Shown one piece after another: positions 24,950 to 32,071 of a stretch of DNA of 32,071 nt. The notes beneath the pieces were generated by a model that was given only the letters and a program-made list of their open reading frames with translations, was not told the origin of the DNA and made no database searches. The translations under genes were made by a program, and so were the position numbers. Position 1 is the first letter of the stretch. Each line of letters starts with the position of its first letter. The stretch comes from a virus. The DNA is taken from IMG/VR virus record IMGVR_UViG_3300031566_000229, positions 1 to 32,071 of that record; one strand, written 5' to 3'.

Positions 24950-26878
24950 TTACTCCACGCCGGTCATGAGGAGCTGGACGTAGCGCCACGACCGGGTGAT
25001 CGGCGCCGCGTACTCCTCGTACGTCGGCGTGATCGGATTGTCCGGGTCGAACGATGTCGCCGACCCCCTGATCCAGACCTCCACAGAACCAGAACCGGTG
25101 CCGTACTTGTCGCGCGTCACGGCGAAGCTCTTGGGCGACGTGTCGCCCGTGTCCTCGACGAGACCGTAGATGCTGTCCGGGTAGGTCACGGTGACGCGAC
25201 CCCATTCGTCCGTCTCCAGCTCCGCGTACGCACCACCCGGCTTCCGCCAGTACGTCCACGGCTTCGACTCTTCCCCCGCGTCCGGCGTCTCTTCGCCCCA
25301 GCAGATCGCGTCGAGCGGGGCAACAGAGGGCGACGGGGACGCCGACGGCGACGCCGACGGCGAGGCGCTGGAGCTGATCGACGCCGAGGGCGAGACCGAA
25401 GGCGAAATGGACGAGCTGGGCGATGAGGAGGGCGAGACGCTGGGCGATGCCGACGCTGCGGCCTCCTTCAGCGTGTCGAGATTGATTCCCCAGAGGCCGA
25501 CCGTGCCGGGCTGCGTCGTGTCCGCCCCGCCACCCTCCGTGCCGCTGATCTCTTGCACAGAGACACCAACGTCGTCCCCGCTCGACAGGGCGATCAGTCC
25601 GCCCGGTTGCGCCCCCCACCCGAAGCAGTCCTGACTCGAATCCTCGGTGTTGCCTCTGGAAAAGTTGACATCCCGCGTCGCCGCGTCCTCGGTCCCGTTG
25701 ACCGTGATGTGCGCCCGGGCTGTCCACCGCTCCGTCGCCGTGATGGTCTCGCGTGCCGTGAAAGCGTTGGCGCCGACGAGGGCGTCCATCGCGACTTCGG
25801 CGTTCATCGCCGTGTCGCTGGCCCGCGTCCACGACGCCGAGTCATTGTGCTCGATGTCCCCAGTGCGGCAGACGTTCAGGTCCACCGGCCCGGTGACGGC
25901 GCAGTCCTGTTCGCCAGTCCCGTCTTCCGTGTAGAAGACATCGGTGATAAGCGGAAGCGTGATGATGAGCAGGTCGTTCTTCGCGACCGACGGGGTCGCC
26001 CCGTCCACGTCTCCACCGCCGTCGCCCGCCGCTACGCCGGGGCCACGAAAACACTCCAGCTTGATGTCGTCGCCCGCAGACGGCGAGTCCCGGTTGTGGG
26101 TGACGCCCCAGACCATCGCGCCGTTGAGGTCGTTCGCCGCGTCCCGGGCGTAGAAATAGGACCGCTTGGACAGGTCCGACGTGGCGGGGTAGCCGTGCGA
26201 GAGCTGGACGACCCGCTGCGTCCGGTCGCCTGCGGAGAACCCGTCGCCCCATACCGACCCGATGACGAGGTAGCGGGAGAGGCCGTTGCTGAAGTAGGCG
26301 ACGTTCCCGACGCGCCCGCCGGCGGACGGGGCGAGGACCGTCGTCCCGATGTCAACCGTTGTCGGTGTCGTCCCGCCGAGTAGCGCGGGAGTTGTTCCCG
26401 TATAGATGGCGATGTCGTCGTAATAGAACGGGATGACCTCGATGTAGCTCTGGACCGTCCCGTCCGTTGCGTTCGGGGCGTCCGAGTCGCGAATCCACTC
26501 GAACTGGAGCGTCGCGCTCGCGCTTGGCGACGCGATGAACCCGACGACGTTGAGCCCGGACCGGTCCTCGCTCGTGTCTCGACTGTAGCCAGAGACGTGC
26601 GGCGAGAACATCGACCCGGTGCCGCTGGCCTTGACGATCCGGCCGCTGATGTTCACGCTGCCGTTGGACGTGTCCTCGAATTCGAGCGAGGCGCGCACCA
26701 TGTAGCCGTCCGCGAGACCGCTCGATGGGAGGGTCAGGGTCGAGGTGCTGCTCGTCCATGTGTACGTCGAGCCGTCGTTCCGGGACTGGGTCGGGAATAG
26801 GCCGTTGGGCGCAGCCCAAGACGTACTGGGCTGCATCGTCCCGATCACGTCGCCGTACCATTTCCCGATCAGGGCCAT
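24950..26878 (-). CDS. 642-residue fibre-like protein with short Ser tract and shared C-terminal domain
   Basis: ATG 26878 begins MALIGKWYGDVIGTMQPSTS, three bases after the stop of the two-domain glycosyltransferase gene. Residues about 1-480 are beta-rich with no recognised family (YMVRASLEFEDTSNGSVNIS, ATLQFEWIRDSDAPNATDG, IEVIPFYYDDIAIYTGTT, TARAHITVNGTEDAATRDV). A Ser-alternating tract of about 45 residues (25322-25460) follows. The last 120 or so residues (ICWGEETPDAGEESKPWTYW ... RSWRYVQLLMTGVE) match the C-terminal domain of the 1620-residue protein. That suggests both are assembled onto, or anchored by, the same partner through this domain. The role as appendage protein is inferred. 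Confidence 0.7.
   Translation of the reverse strand: MALIGKWYGDVIGTMQPSTSWAAPNGLFPTQSRNDGSTYTWTSSTSTLTLPSSGLADGYMVRASLEFEDTSNGSVNISGRIVKASGTGSMFSPHVSGYSRDTSEDRSGLNVVGFIASPSASATLQFEWIRDSDAPNATDGTVQSYIEVIPFYYDDIAIYTGTTPALLGGTTPTTVDIGTTVLAPSAGGRVGNVAYFSNGLSRYLVIGSVWGDGFSAGDRTQRVVQLSHGYPATSDLSKRSYFYARDAANDLNGAMVWGVTHNRDSPSAGDDIKLECFRGPGVAAGDGGGDVDGATPSVAKNDLLIITLPLITDVFYTEDGTGEQDCAVTGPVDLNVCRTGDIEHNDSASWTRASDTAMNAEVAMDALVGANAFTARETITATERWTARAHITVNGTEDAATRDVNFSRGNTEDSSQDCFGWGAQPGGLIALSSGDDVGVSVQEISGTEGGGADTTQPGTVGLWGINLDTLKEAAASASPSVSPSSSPSSSISPSVSPSASISSSASPSASPSASPSPSVAPLDAICWGEETPDAGEESKPWTYWRKPGGAYAELETDEWGRVTVTYPDSIYGLVEDTGDTSPKSFAVTRDKYGTGSGSVEVWIRGSATSFDPDNPITPTYEEYAAPITRSWRYVQLLMTGVE
25322..25460 (-). 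repeat. Short Ser-dipeptide tract in the 642-residue protein
   Basis: About 45 residues of [10 protein letters not shown] / [10 protein letters not shown] text link the N-terminal region to the shared C-terminal domain. Relative to the two giant tracts this is the minimal version of the same linker. Confidence 0.8.
25356..25396 (-). repeat. 41-base exact repeat shared between two fibre genes, copy 2
   Basis: This is the second copy of the block at 22562-22602. It codes for the [13 protein letters not shown] segment in the 642-residue protein. Confidence 0.8.
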
Positions 26879-26881
26879 CGG

Positions 26882-28693
26882 CTATCCGCTCTCTCCTTCA
26901 AGATCCGCGAGGAACTCCGCGAACCGTCCCTTCGTCACGCCCCAGCCCGGGACCTCGTTCGCTTCGGTCCATCCCAGACAGGTGTTCTTGTCGCGGAATT
27001 GCGACTGCTTCCAGCGGTTGCGCGTGAGGTTCGCTCCGTGCCGGATGTCCACGTTCGGGTAGTGCGACATCCACTTCTCGGCGGAGAAGTCGTCAACACC
27101 ACGAGGGGTCCGGTGGCATCCCGGCTCGTAGCCCATCGAGCGCGGGTAGCCTTCGGCCTCGACCCGCGCGACCCGCTTCCGGTAGTGCTCGACCAGCAGC
27201 TCGCGGTAGGCGCACAGCCCGGAGGTCTGCTTCGTGTAGTAGAAGAGGGCGTGCCCGCTGACAGCATCGACCTTCCACGTATTCTCGTTGTAGTAGTACA
27301 CGTCACGGCGCGGCGGCACGAACTCGAAGTGGGAAGGGTGGTACGCCACGTCGTGCTCGCACATGAAGACCACGTCGGCGGTGCTCGCCTCCAGACCCGC
27401 GAGGATCTGCTTGAACATGGTCAGGACGCCGCTCTCCAAGTCGAGCACCAGCGCCTTGTCGAACCGGTCCGCGTCGGGGAGCGGTTGGAGCGTCACCGCG
27501 ATGGCTTCGTGCCCGTTGCGGGCGCGGTGGAGCTGCCTCTTCACCGCGCCGAGGATCGCCGGGTCTCCGACGCAGTTGGAGTAGTAGAGCATCCCCTTCG
27601 ACGGCGAGCCCGTAGCCGCAGAGATGGCTACGGGCTCGCTTGCACGAAGTTCGGGGCCGCTGTTCCCGGCTCCACTAGCATCACCCCCCTTCACGTCGAG
27701 GTCCCCCCCGCCTTCGCCAGCGGAGGGGACCTCGGTCACGATCACGTCGTCAATCGGTTTGCTCCCATTCGCCTCCTTCCCCCATCCGGGCACAGGGCCG
27801 AAGTGGTCGAGCAGCCACGAAAACTCGCGCACTTGGCCGTCCCACTTGTTGCCGAGCCAGAGAGCTTGACTGTGCTTCCGGGCTCGGCGAACGTCCTTTC
27901 CGCTCAGCGGGTAGGGGAAGCCGAAGTCGCCGCCCTGCGTTCGGAACATATGCGCGTACCACGTCCGCTTGTTCGTCACCATCCGCCCGCCGCTGAGCCA
28001 GCTCTTGCAGCCGACCTCGGTGCCCATCTGGCCCCACGAGCCGTGATCCTCGTCCATCCCGCCGAGCTGCCAGTAGCGTTCCCGCTCCATGAAGAAGCAC
28101 GCGCCGAGGCACGACAGCGTCTCCGCGATCTCCTTCTTGCCCTCGGGCGTCTTCTCGAACTCGGCCCAATACTGGAAGTGAAGCTCCGCGTCGAACCGCC
28201 ACGCGGTCGTGAGCCGGTTCCGGCGACGCTTCCAGACGATGTCCTTCTTCACCGCTCCGCCGCACTTCCCGCACTCGGCCGGAGTCGGACCCTGATACTT
28301 GTCCCAGTCGCACGCCGGGTCCTCGCAGATCCAGTTGAAGGCGTGGAGGTTGTACTGCTTCGGGACCTGCGTCACGGACGAGCCCAGCCGCAACGCCGTA
28401 GAGATCAGCTCTGCGTCGAAGCCTTTCGCCACCATGCAGTGTGCGTCCAGCTTCATCACGTATTTCGCGTTGCTCAGGCGGGCAGCCTCGTTTGTCGCTG
28501 CGCGCTGGCCGTGGCTCTCCGAGTGGTGGATCACCGTGAGCCTCGGATGGTCCGGCAACGGCTCGGTGGGCCACGCGCCGTCGAGCACGACGATGATCTC
28601 CGTGTCCGCTCGGATGTGAGCCAGCACGTCCGTGACGGTATTGTTCAGGAACTGCTCGTTGCGGGCCGGGATGAGCACTGACAGGTCGGGCAT
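26882..28693 (-). CDS. Two-domain glycosyltransferase: GT2-type with DxH motif plus second GT-A-like domain
   Basis: This 603-residue protein begins LSVLIPARNEQFLNNTV, the usual GT2 N-terminus, followed by TEIIVVLDG. KLDAHC places a DxH metal/nucleotide motif at residues 83-85. GACFFMERERYWQLGGMDED, then GSWGQMGTEVGCKSWLSGG and WYAHMFR (to residue 251), resembles the acceptor half of GT2/GT27 transferases, including polypeptide GalNAc-transferases, which also use DxH. A Cys insert (CEDPAC 123-128, CGKC 141-144) may bind zinc. After a Gly/Ser linker (about 310-365), a second domain shows DVVFMCEHDVAYHP (EHD 446-448), TWKVDAVSGHALFYYTKQ and a His/Trp-rich end; it looks like another GT-A domain. 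Donor and acceptor are unknown. It is directly upstream of a fibre gene, three bases apart. Confidence 0.78.
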   Translation of the reverse strand: MPDLSVLIPARNEQFLNNTVTDVLAHIRADTEIIVVLDGAWPTEPLPDHPRLTVIHHSESHGQRAATNEAARLSNAKYVMKLDAHCMVAKGFDAELISTALRLGSSVTQVPKQYNLHAFNWICEDPACDWDKYQGPTPAECGKCGGAVKKDIVWKRRRNRLTTAWRFDAELHFQYWAEFEKTPEGKKEIAETLSCLGACFFMERERYWQLGGMDEDHGSWGQMGTEVGCKSWLSGGRMVTNKRTWYAHMFRTQGGDFGFPYPLSGKDVRRARKHSQALWLGNKWDGQVREFSWLLDHFGPVPGWGKEANGSKPIDDVIVTEVPSAGEGGGDLDVKGGDASGAGNSGPELRASEPVAISAATGSPSKGMLYYSNCVGDPAILGAVKRQLHRARNGHEAIAVTLQPLPDADRFDKALVLDLESGVLTMFKQILAGLEASTADVVFMCEHDVAYHPSHFEFVPPRRDVYYYNENTWKVDAVSGHALFYYTKQTSGLCAYRELLVEHYRKRVARVEAEGYPRSMGYEPGCHRTPRGVDDFSAEKWMSHYPNVDIRHGANLTRNRWKQSQFRDKNTCLGWTEANEVPGWGVTKGRFAEFLADLEGESG

Positions 28694-28703
28694 TCGCTCC
28701 TCA

Positions 28704-28937
28704 CTACCTCAACAGGTTGATGATCCATTGCGTGAGCCACGAGCGCCCCCTCTTCGGACGCTCCTGCGCGTTCTTCTTCTCCTCGACGTTGCTGCACTTC
28801 TGGCAGAATGGCCCTTGGTCGTGTACGAAGATGCGGGGACCAGCTACCGGCACGCCGCAGCGCACGCAGTTGCTCATGTCCGGCGGCTCGGTCGTCTCGG
28901 GCCGCGTCGGCGGCATCGTCTCGTTCGGTCCGGTCAT
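28704..28937 (-). CDS. Small zinc-ribbon-like protein between glycosyltransferase genes
   Basis: This 77-residue protein starts at ATG 28937, overlapping the preceding stop as ATGA; the longer frame to 28997 is a shadow. CVRCGVPVAG and PFCQKCSNVEE give two CxxC pairs about 20 residues apart, typical of one zinc site. A basic linker (KKNAQERPKRGRS) and a short amphipathic end (WLTQWIINLLR) follow. The role is unknown; it may be an adaptor that holds the transferases together or to a membrane. Confidence 0.6.
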   Translation of the reverse strand: MTGPNETMPPTRPETTEPPDMSNCVRCGVPVAGPRIFVHDQGPFCQKCSNVEEKKNAQERPKRGRSWLTQWIINLLR

Positions 28938-29890
28938 GTGGTGGCTCCCTCCCAAGTCTGGACGGCGTCCCAAAACCCCTTCGCGATCGGCTCCCACGCG
29001 AACCGCTCTCTCGCCTCGGCGTACTCCTCGGCCGTGACAGGGCGAGGCCCCTCAGCGAACAGCTCGCGGAGCCACTGCACCATCAGGTCCGTCGTGTCCT
29101 CGGGGATGTACTCGGCGAGGTCGCCGAACCAGTCGCGGTGGTGCTTCCGGTCGAAGAGGATCGGGCGCGCGCCGCACATCAGGCCCTCGGCGGCGCACAT
29201 CTCGAACCCCTCCACGGTACGGAGCCCGGTGACCCACTGGGCTTGGTTGTAGAGCGCAACCAGCTCCTCGTCGGTGACGTTCGTTCGCCACTCGACACGG
29301 TTCGCCCGGGCGGGGCCTTCAAGGCGGAACGGCCCGAGGTGGATCATGCGGCCGTTCTCGCGGCGCACGGCCCGATGGATCTGCGTCAGGCTGTCCCGCT
29401 CCGGGTTGTCGCCCTCGGCGAACGCGAGATAGTGGCGGACCCCGCTCGGCGCGCTCGGGGCGAACGCCGGGTCCACGCCGAGAGGCGAGCGGTAGAAGGT
29501 CACCCCGTCGGGGTCGTGACCGTCCTCGCGCACCATGCTTTCGAGATCGTAGTAGCTCCACACGAACGCGGCGCCGCGCCAGAGGTCGAGCCAGTCTGCG
29601 GTGTCGGGGTGCTGCGTGCCGCGAATGACCAGCTGGAGCACGGCGTAGGGGATGCCCGCGTCGTTCAGCCGCCTCACGCGATTCATCACCTGTGTCCAGC
29701 GTCCACCGACATGAAGAAGGACGAGGTCGGACCGGCGCTCGGCCTCGGTCACCTCGAACTGGTAGCCCACCGTGCCAGCCGGAACGATCTCGACGTTCGG
29801 CGGCGCGTTCTGCGGCGCGTTCTGCGCCAGCGCACGCTCGATGCGGCGCGACGAGTGGCACGGGTGGCACGACTCAAGCAGGATTCGCAT
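28934..29890 (-). CDS. GT-B glycosyltransferase, GT4-like
   Basis: This 318-residue protein starts MRILLESCHPCHSSRRIERA at ATG 29890, overlapping the previous gene by 17 bases. SPLGVDPAFAPSAP corresponds to the GT4 linker motif PxGVDxxxFxP, and VEGFEMCAAEGLMCGARPIL carries the E-x7-E pair (Glu227, Glu235) of retaining GT-B enzymes. The N-terminal acceptor half is shorter than usual (family members are often 350-400 residues). It would transfer a sugar from a nucleotide donor to a glycan or protein, probably in the host cytoplasm. Neighbours support a glycan-building operon. The acceptor is unknown. Confidence 0.8.
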   Translation of the reverse strand: MRILLESCHPCHSSRRIERALAQNAPQNAPPNVEIVPAGTVGYQFEVTEAERRSDLVLLHVGGRWTQVMNRVRRLNDAGIPYAVLQLVIRGTQHPDTADWLDLWRGAAFVWSYYDLESMVREDGHDPDGVTFYRSPLGVDPAFAPSAPSGVRHYLAFAEGDNPERDSLTQIHRAVRRENGRMIHLGPFRLEGPARANRVEWRTNVTDEELVALYNQAQWVTGLRTVEGFEMCAAEGLMCGARPILFDRKHHRDWFGDLAEYIPEDTTDLMVQWLRELFAEGPRPVTAEEYAEARERFAWEPIAKGFWDAVQTWEGATT

Positions 29891-30542
29891 TGGCCTTCTT
29901 CCATGCGCGGTTCTGCGTGTGAACGAAATACGGGTTCGAGTAGATGTTCCCTTCGACCGCAGCCACGCGGAGCCGGTGCTTCCATAGGAGGTGGGGCAAC
30001 GAGAGCTGACAGTTCAGGTGGTAGCGGGTCTGGTGGACCCACCATTCCGTGAGCATCTGCCGCATCACTGGAGTGTCCCGGTAGGCGAAGACGCCGGTGG
30101 CGTAGAGCTTGTCGTCCGTGTAGCCGGCGGGGATCGCCTCCAGCGCCGCATCGAGATCCTCGTTTTCGTAGCGGCTGCGGAGGTAGCGGTCGTCGCCATG
30201 CTCGCGGAGGTACGTCGCCTCCGCCGCGATCGTGCTTCGGATCGGGTGCGAGAACGCGGCGAAGTCGTCCAGCCGGTAGAGCAGCCACGCGAGCGCGTCG
30301 GGTCGCACGATCGTGAAGCTGGCGTCTACGTAGACGTAGACGTCGTGGTCGGGGGCCATCTCCCACGCGAAGCACTTGGGAATGCGCGCCTGCATTCGCG
30401 GCCTCAACGTACAGACGCGGGGAGGGAAGGTGCGGTCGTCCCAGCGATGGAAGCTCACCTCTGCGCCGTACAGCTCTTGTACGGCCCACGGATGCGTCTC
30501 GTGGAAGTCCGAGCACATCACAGAGACGACAGCGACTCTCAC
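29874..30542 (-). CDS. GT-A-like glycosyltransferase, DUF616/TOD1-like
   Basis: This 222-residue protein starts with GTG at 30542, forming a GTGA overlap with the upstream stop; the longer ATG frame to 30773 is a shadow of two neighbours. It reads VRVAVVSVMCSDFHETHPWA, then YVYVDASFTIVRPD (residues 70-83, Asp73 in a DxD-like position), FSHPIRSTIAAEATYLREHG, TGVFAYRDTP and WWVHQTRYHLNCQLSLPHLL. This strand-DxS-helix layout with a late QLSLP-x-x-LWK box resembles small GT-A transferases of the DUF616/TOD1 group. Substrate is unknown. It is one of three transferase genes in this operon. Confidence 0.65.
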   Translation of the reverse strand: MRVAVVSVMCSDFHETHPWAVQELYGAEVSFHRWDDRTFPPRVCTLRPRMQARIPKCFAWEMAPDHDVYVYVDASFTIVRPDALAWLLYRLDDFAAFSHPIRSTIAAEATYLREHGDDRYLRSRYENEDLDAALEAIPAGYTDDKLYATGVFAYRDTPVMRQMLTEWWVHQTRYHLNCQLSLPHLLWKHRLRVAAVEGNIYSNPYFVHTQNRAWKKANANPA

Positions 30543-30727
30543 CACTCGTCCTCGACCAAGAACCGCCCGCATCGACTGTTCCCGCACATCGCGCCCAGAA
30601 TCGACTTGAGGTCGTAGGCATCGACCCGGAAGCACATGAGGGTGCCGCACAGGGGGCACGCGTCGGAGCGAGTCACGGTGCCGCTCGTCGCGAGTCGGAC
30701 GTAGTCGTTCGTGGCGTTCGTCGTCAT
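30539..30727 (-). CDS. Tiny zinc-ribbon-like protein
   Basis: This 62-residue protein starts MTTNATNDYVRLATSGTVTR at ATG 30727 (ATGA overlap with the epimerase stop). CPLCGTLMC and MCGNSRCGRF form a Cys4-type zinc ribbon. It ends GTGA into the next transferase. Function is unknown. The zinc motif and cassette position match the 77- and 87-residue neighbours. Confidence 0.65.
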   Translation of the reverse strand: MTTNATNDYVRLATSGTVTRSDACPLCGTLMCFRVDAYDLKSILGAMCGNSRCGRFLVEDEW

Positions 30728-31560
30728 GGCTTGCCTCCGTACTGGGAGCGATACCAGTCCACGGTGTCCTCAAGGTCCGAGAGTCGGAACTCGGGGCACC
30801 AGCCGAGGAACTGCCACCCGTCGCCTCGGGCGATCAGCTTGGTCGGGCGCTCGCCGCGACGCATCGGGCGGAAGTCGAACAGGGGCTCGACTCCCACGAT
30901 CTCCGCGATCATCCGGGCCACGTCCAGCACGGAGAACGCAACACCGGTCCCGCCGTCGAACACCGTGTCGTCTCCGTACTCGATCGCGTCCACCAGCATC
31001 CGAGCGAGGTCGCTGTGGTGGATCAGGTCCACCGTCTGGTGCCCGTTGCCCCAGATCGGGACAGGCTCGCCCCGGAGCAGCGCGACCGCGAAGGTCGGGA
31101 CGATCTTCTGCGGGTGCCCGGCGCCATGCTTCTGCCCCGGCCCGAACGCGTTGAAGGCACGGACGTGCGACACGGGGATTTCGTAGGCTTGATGGTAGGC
31201 GGAGGCCAGCCGTGTCGCGGCCATCTTCGTCGCCGTGTAGACGGACGGGAAGACCTGCGGCATCGTGATCCCGACGTACCGAGTCCGGGACTCGCGGCAG
31301 GCGTCCAGCACGTTCACGGTGCCCTTGATGTTCGTGTCGATCGCGAGGTCTACCGTGTCGAACAGCTCGTGCGTTCCGAGCACACCAGCCATGTGGATGA
31401 CGGCGTAGGCTTCGGACGCGTAGTCCATCACCTGCTTGCGGTTGCGGATGTCGAACTCGGGGCGGTCGAACCGGTCCGCCGTGAATCCGCGCTCCGTCAG
31501 CGCCGCGCACACCTCGGCGCCGAGGAACCCGTTGCCGCCCGTGACCACGACCCTGTTCAT
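30724..31560 (-). CDS. NAD-dependent sugar epimerase/dehydratase (extended SDR)
   Basis: This 278-residue protein starts MNRVVVTGGNGFLGAEVCAA at ATG 31560, overlapping the upstream stop as ATGA. The Rossmann motif TGGNGFLG is at residues 7-14, HMAG at 56-59 and the catalytic YTATK (Y108, K112) follows PQVFPSV. RAFNAFGPGQ, IWGNGHQTVDLIHHSDLARM and a C-terminal substrate-binding part match nucleotide-sugar epimerases/dehydratases of the GalE/RfbB class. It would convert an NDP-sugar, supplying a donor for the transferases next to it. The exact product sugar cannot be read from the sequence. It is slightly short for the family (about 300-330). Confidence 0.85.
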   Translation of the reverse strand: MNRVVVTGGNGFLGAEVCAALTERGFTADRFDRPEFDIRNRKQVMDYASEAYAVIHMAGVLGTHELFDTVDLAIDTNIKGTVNVLDACRESRTRYVGITMPQVFPSVYTATKMAATRLASAYHQAYEIPVSHVRAFNAFGPGQKHGAGHPQKIVPTFAVALLRGEPVPIWGNGHQTVDLIHHSDLARMLVDAIEYGDDTVFDGGTGVAFSVLDVARMIAEIVGVEPLFDFRPMRRGERPTKLIARGDGWQFLGWCPEFRLSDLEDTVDWYRSQYGGKP

Positions 31561-31820
31561 CGCGGCCCCCACGTCTGCCCCACGTACTCGCATCGAATCC
31601 CGCCGCAGAGCGGGCAGCTGTCGCCGTCCCAGCACCGGAGAGGCTTGGTCTGGTCGTCGCTGAACTGGCCGCAGTCCGCGCACCAGTAGGTCGCGACCTT
31701 CGGGTCGGGCGGGTAGCTGTTCGGCCGGAAGTGCCGAATCGGGTTGAAGATCAGGCCGGTCTCTGCGCTCAGCAGCCGAGCCGTCTCGTCCGGCCCATTC
31801 GCGGCGTCAGGGTTCCTCAT
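31557..31820 (-). CDS. Small zinc-ribbon-like protein
   Basis: This 87-residue protein starts MRNPDAANGPDETARLLSAE at ATG 31820, with an ATGA overlap to the methyltransferase stop. YWCADCGQFSDDQ and SCPLCGGIRCEY give two Cys clusters separated by about 18 residues (C-x2-C ... C-x2-C). It is a likely single-zinc protein. No known role; one of three such genes in the glycan operon. Confidence 0.6.
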   Translation of the reverse strand: MRNPDAANGPDETARLLSAETGLIFNPIRHFRPNSYPPDPKVATYWCADCGQFSDDQTKPLRCWDGDSCPLCGGIRCEYVGQTWGPR

Positions 31821-32071
31821 GGCTTCACCCACATCCATGTGCGGCAGAAATCGTCGTGGCGACGTCGCCCGACGACGAACCACGGGCTGATGCTGTACGC
31901 GCCGGTCCACGCGTGCGTCGCCTCAACGATGTGGACGTGGGGCCAGCGCGCCCGCTTCACGTAGTCGTGCCCTGAGACGATCCCGCCAGAGCGCACCTTG
32001 GGGCTCCAGTAGTGGATGTCCTCCAGCGCGTGCAGCAGCGTGTGGTTCGCGTCGATGTAGACGAAGTCGAG
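31817..32071 (-). CDS. SAM-dependent methyltransferase, C-terminal part (5' end beyond window)
   Basis: The frame is open from the window edge to TGA at 31817-31819 (84 codons seen). LDFVYIDANHTLLHALEDIH, YWSPKVRSGGIVSGHDYVKR and a Trp/His-rich end match the last third of class I methyltransferases of the Methyltransf_24/FkbM-like kind. In these, DFVxIDGxH is the motif after the SAM site and PKVRxGGxIxGHDY is the next strand-turn. In this operon it probably methylates a sugar or a glycan end. The SAM-binding glycine loop lies outside the window. Confidence 0.75.
   Translation of the reverse strand, partial: LDFVYIDANHTLLHALEDIHYWSPKVRSGGIVSGHDYVKRARWPHVHIVEATHAWTGAYSISPWFVVGRRRHDDFCRTWMWVKP

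Noticed and set aside
29874-30773. Longer ATG version of the GT-A-like transferase
   Set aside because: The first 77 codons overlap the zinc-ribbon gene and epimerase end in another frame. GTG 30542 gives a GTGA overlap and starts right at the first strand of the fold.

Overview
The window is a high-GC block of a tailed double-stranded DNA phage (Caudoviricetes) or prophage. Evidence is a recognisable head module (DUF4055-type portal, Mu F-like head morphogenesis protein, GP20-like scaffold, P22-type coat protein) joined to a long fibre module and a sugar-modification module. All genes but one are on the minus strand, so the map reads right to left. No terminase, integrase, lysis, replication or host gene is present, so neither lifestyle nor host can be assigned. 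No tRNA, rRNA or CRISPR array was noticed.

Right part (about 26.9-32.1 kb): a tightly overlapping operon of carbohydrate-active genes. It holds a partial SAM methyltransferase, an NAD-dependent sugar epimerase/dehydratase, a GT-A-like transferase, a GT-B (GT4-like) transferase and a 603-residue protein with two transferase-like domains. Between them sit three tiny Cys-rich zinc-ribbon-like genes. Most junctions are 4-base ATGA or GTGA overlaps, indicating translational coupling.

Middle part (about 9.3-26.9 kb): fibre or appendage genes. Three proteins (642, 1620 and 2995 residues) carry low-complexity tracts of alternating serine, dominated by Ser-Pro-Ser-Xaa. The 2995-residue protein has about 2,700 residues of it. 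The 642- and 1620-residue proteins share a homologous C-terminal domain. The 1620-residue protein starts with a LamG-like domain and holds two related beta-rich domains between Ser tracts. Two tandem gene relics (a 57-codon LamG start and an 11-codon start) show that this region grows by duplication and deletion.

Left part (about 0-9.3 kb): the head module in the order BppU-like protein, proline-rich repeat protein, portal, short MuF N-terminal piece, MuF fused to an HExxH metallopeptidase domain, Cys-rich small protein, ribbon-helix-helix protein, scaffold, Cys-motif protein, coat protein, then two capsid-proximal proteins sharing an N-terminal motif. A plus-strand HNH endonuclease with a C-terminal helix-turn-helix interrupts the module just after the coat gene, like a free-standing homing endonuclease.

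The most interesting reading is an inferred one. The serine-saturated, mucin-like fibres and the adjacent glycosyltransferase operon, which includes a DxH-motif transferase, may form a self-contained phage system that O-glycosylates its own fibres.
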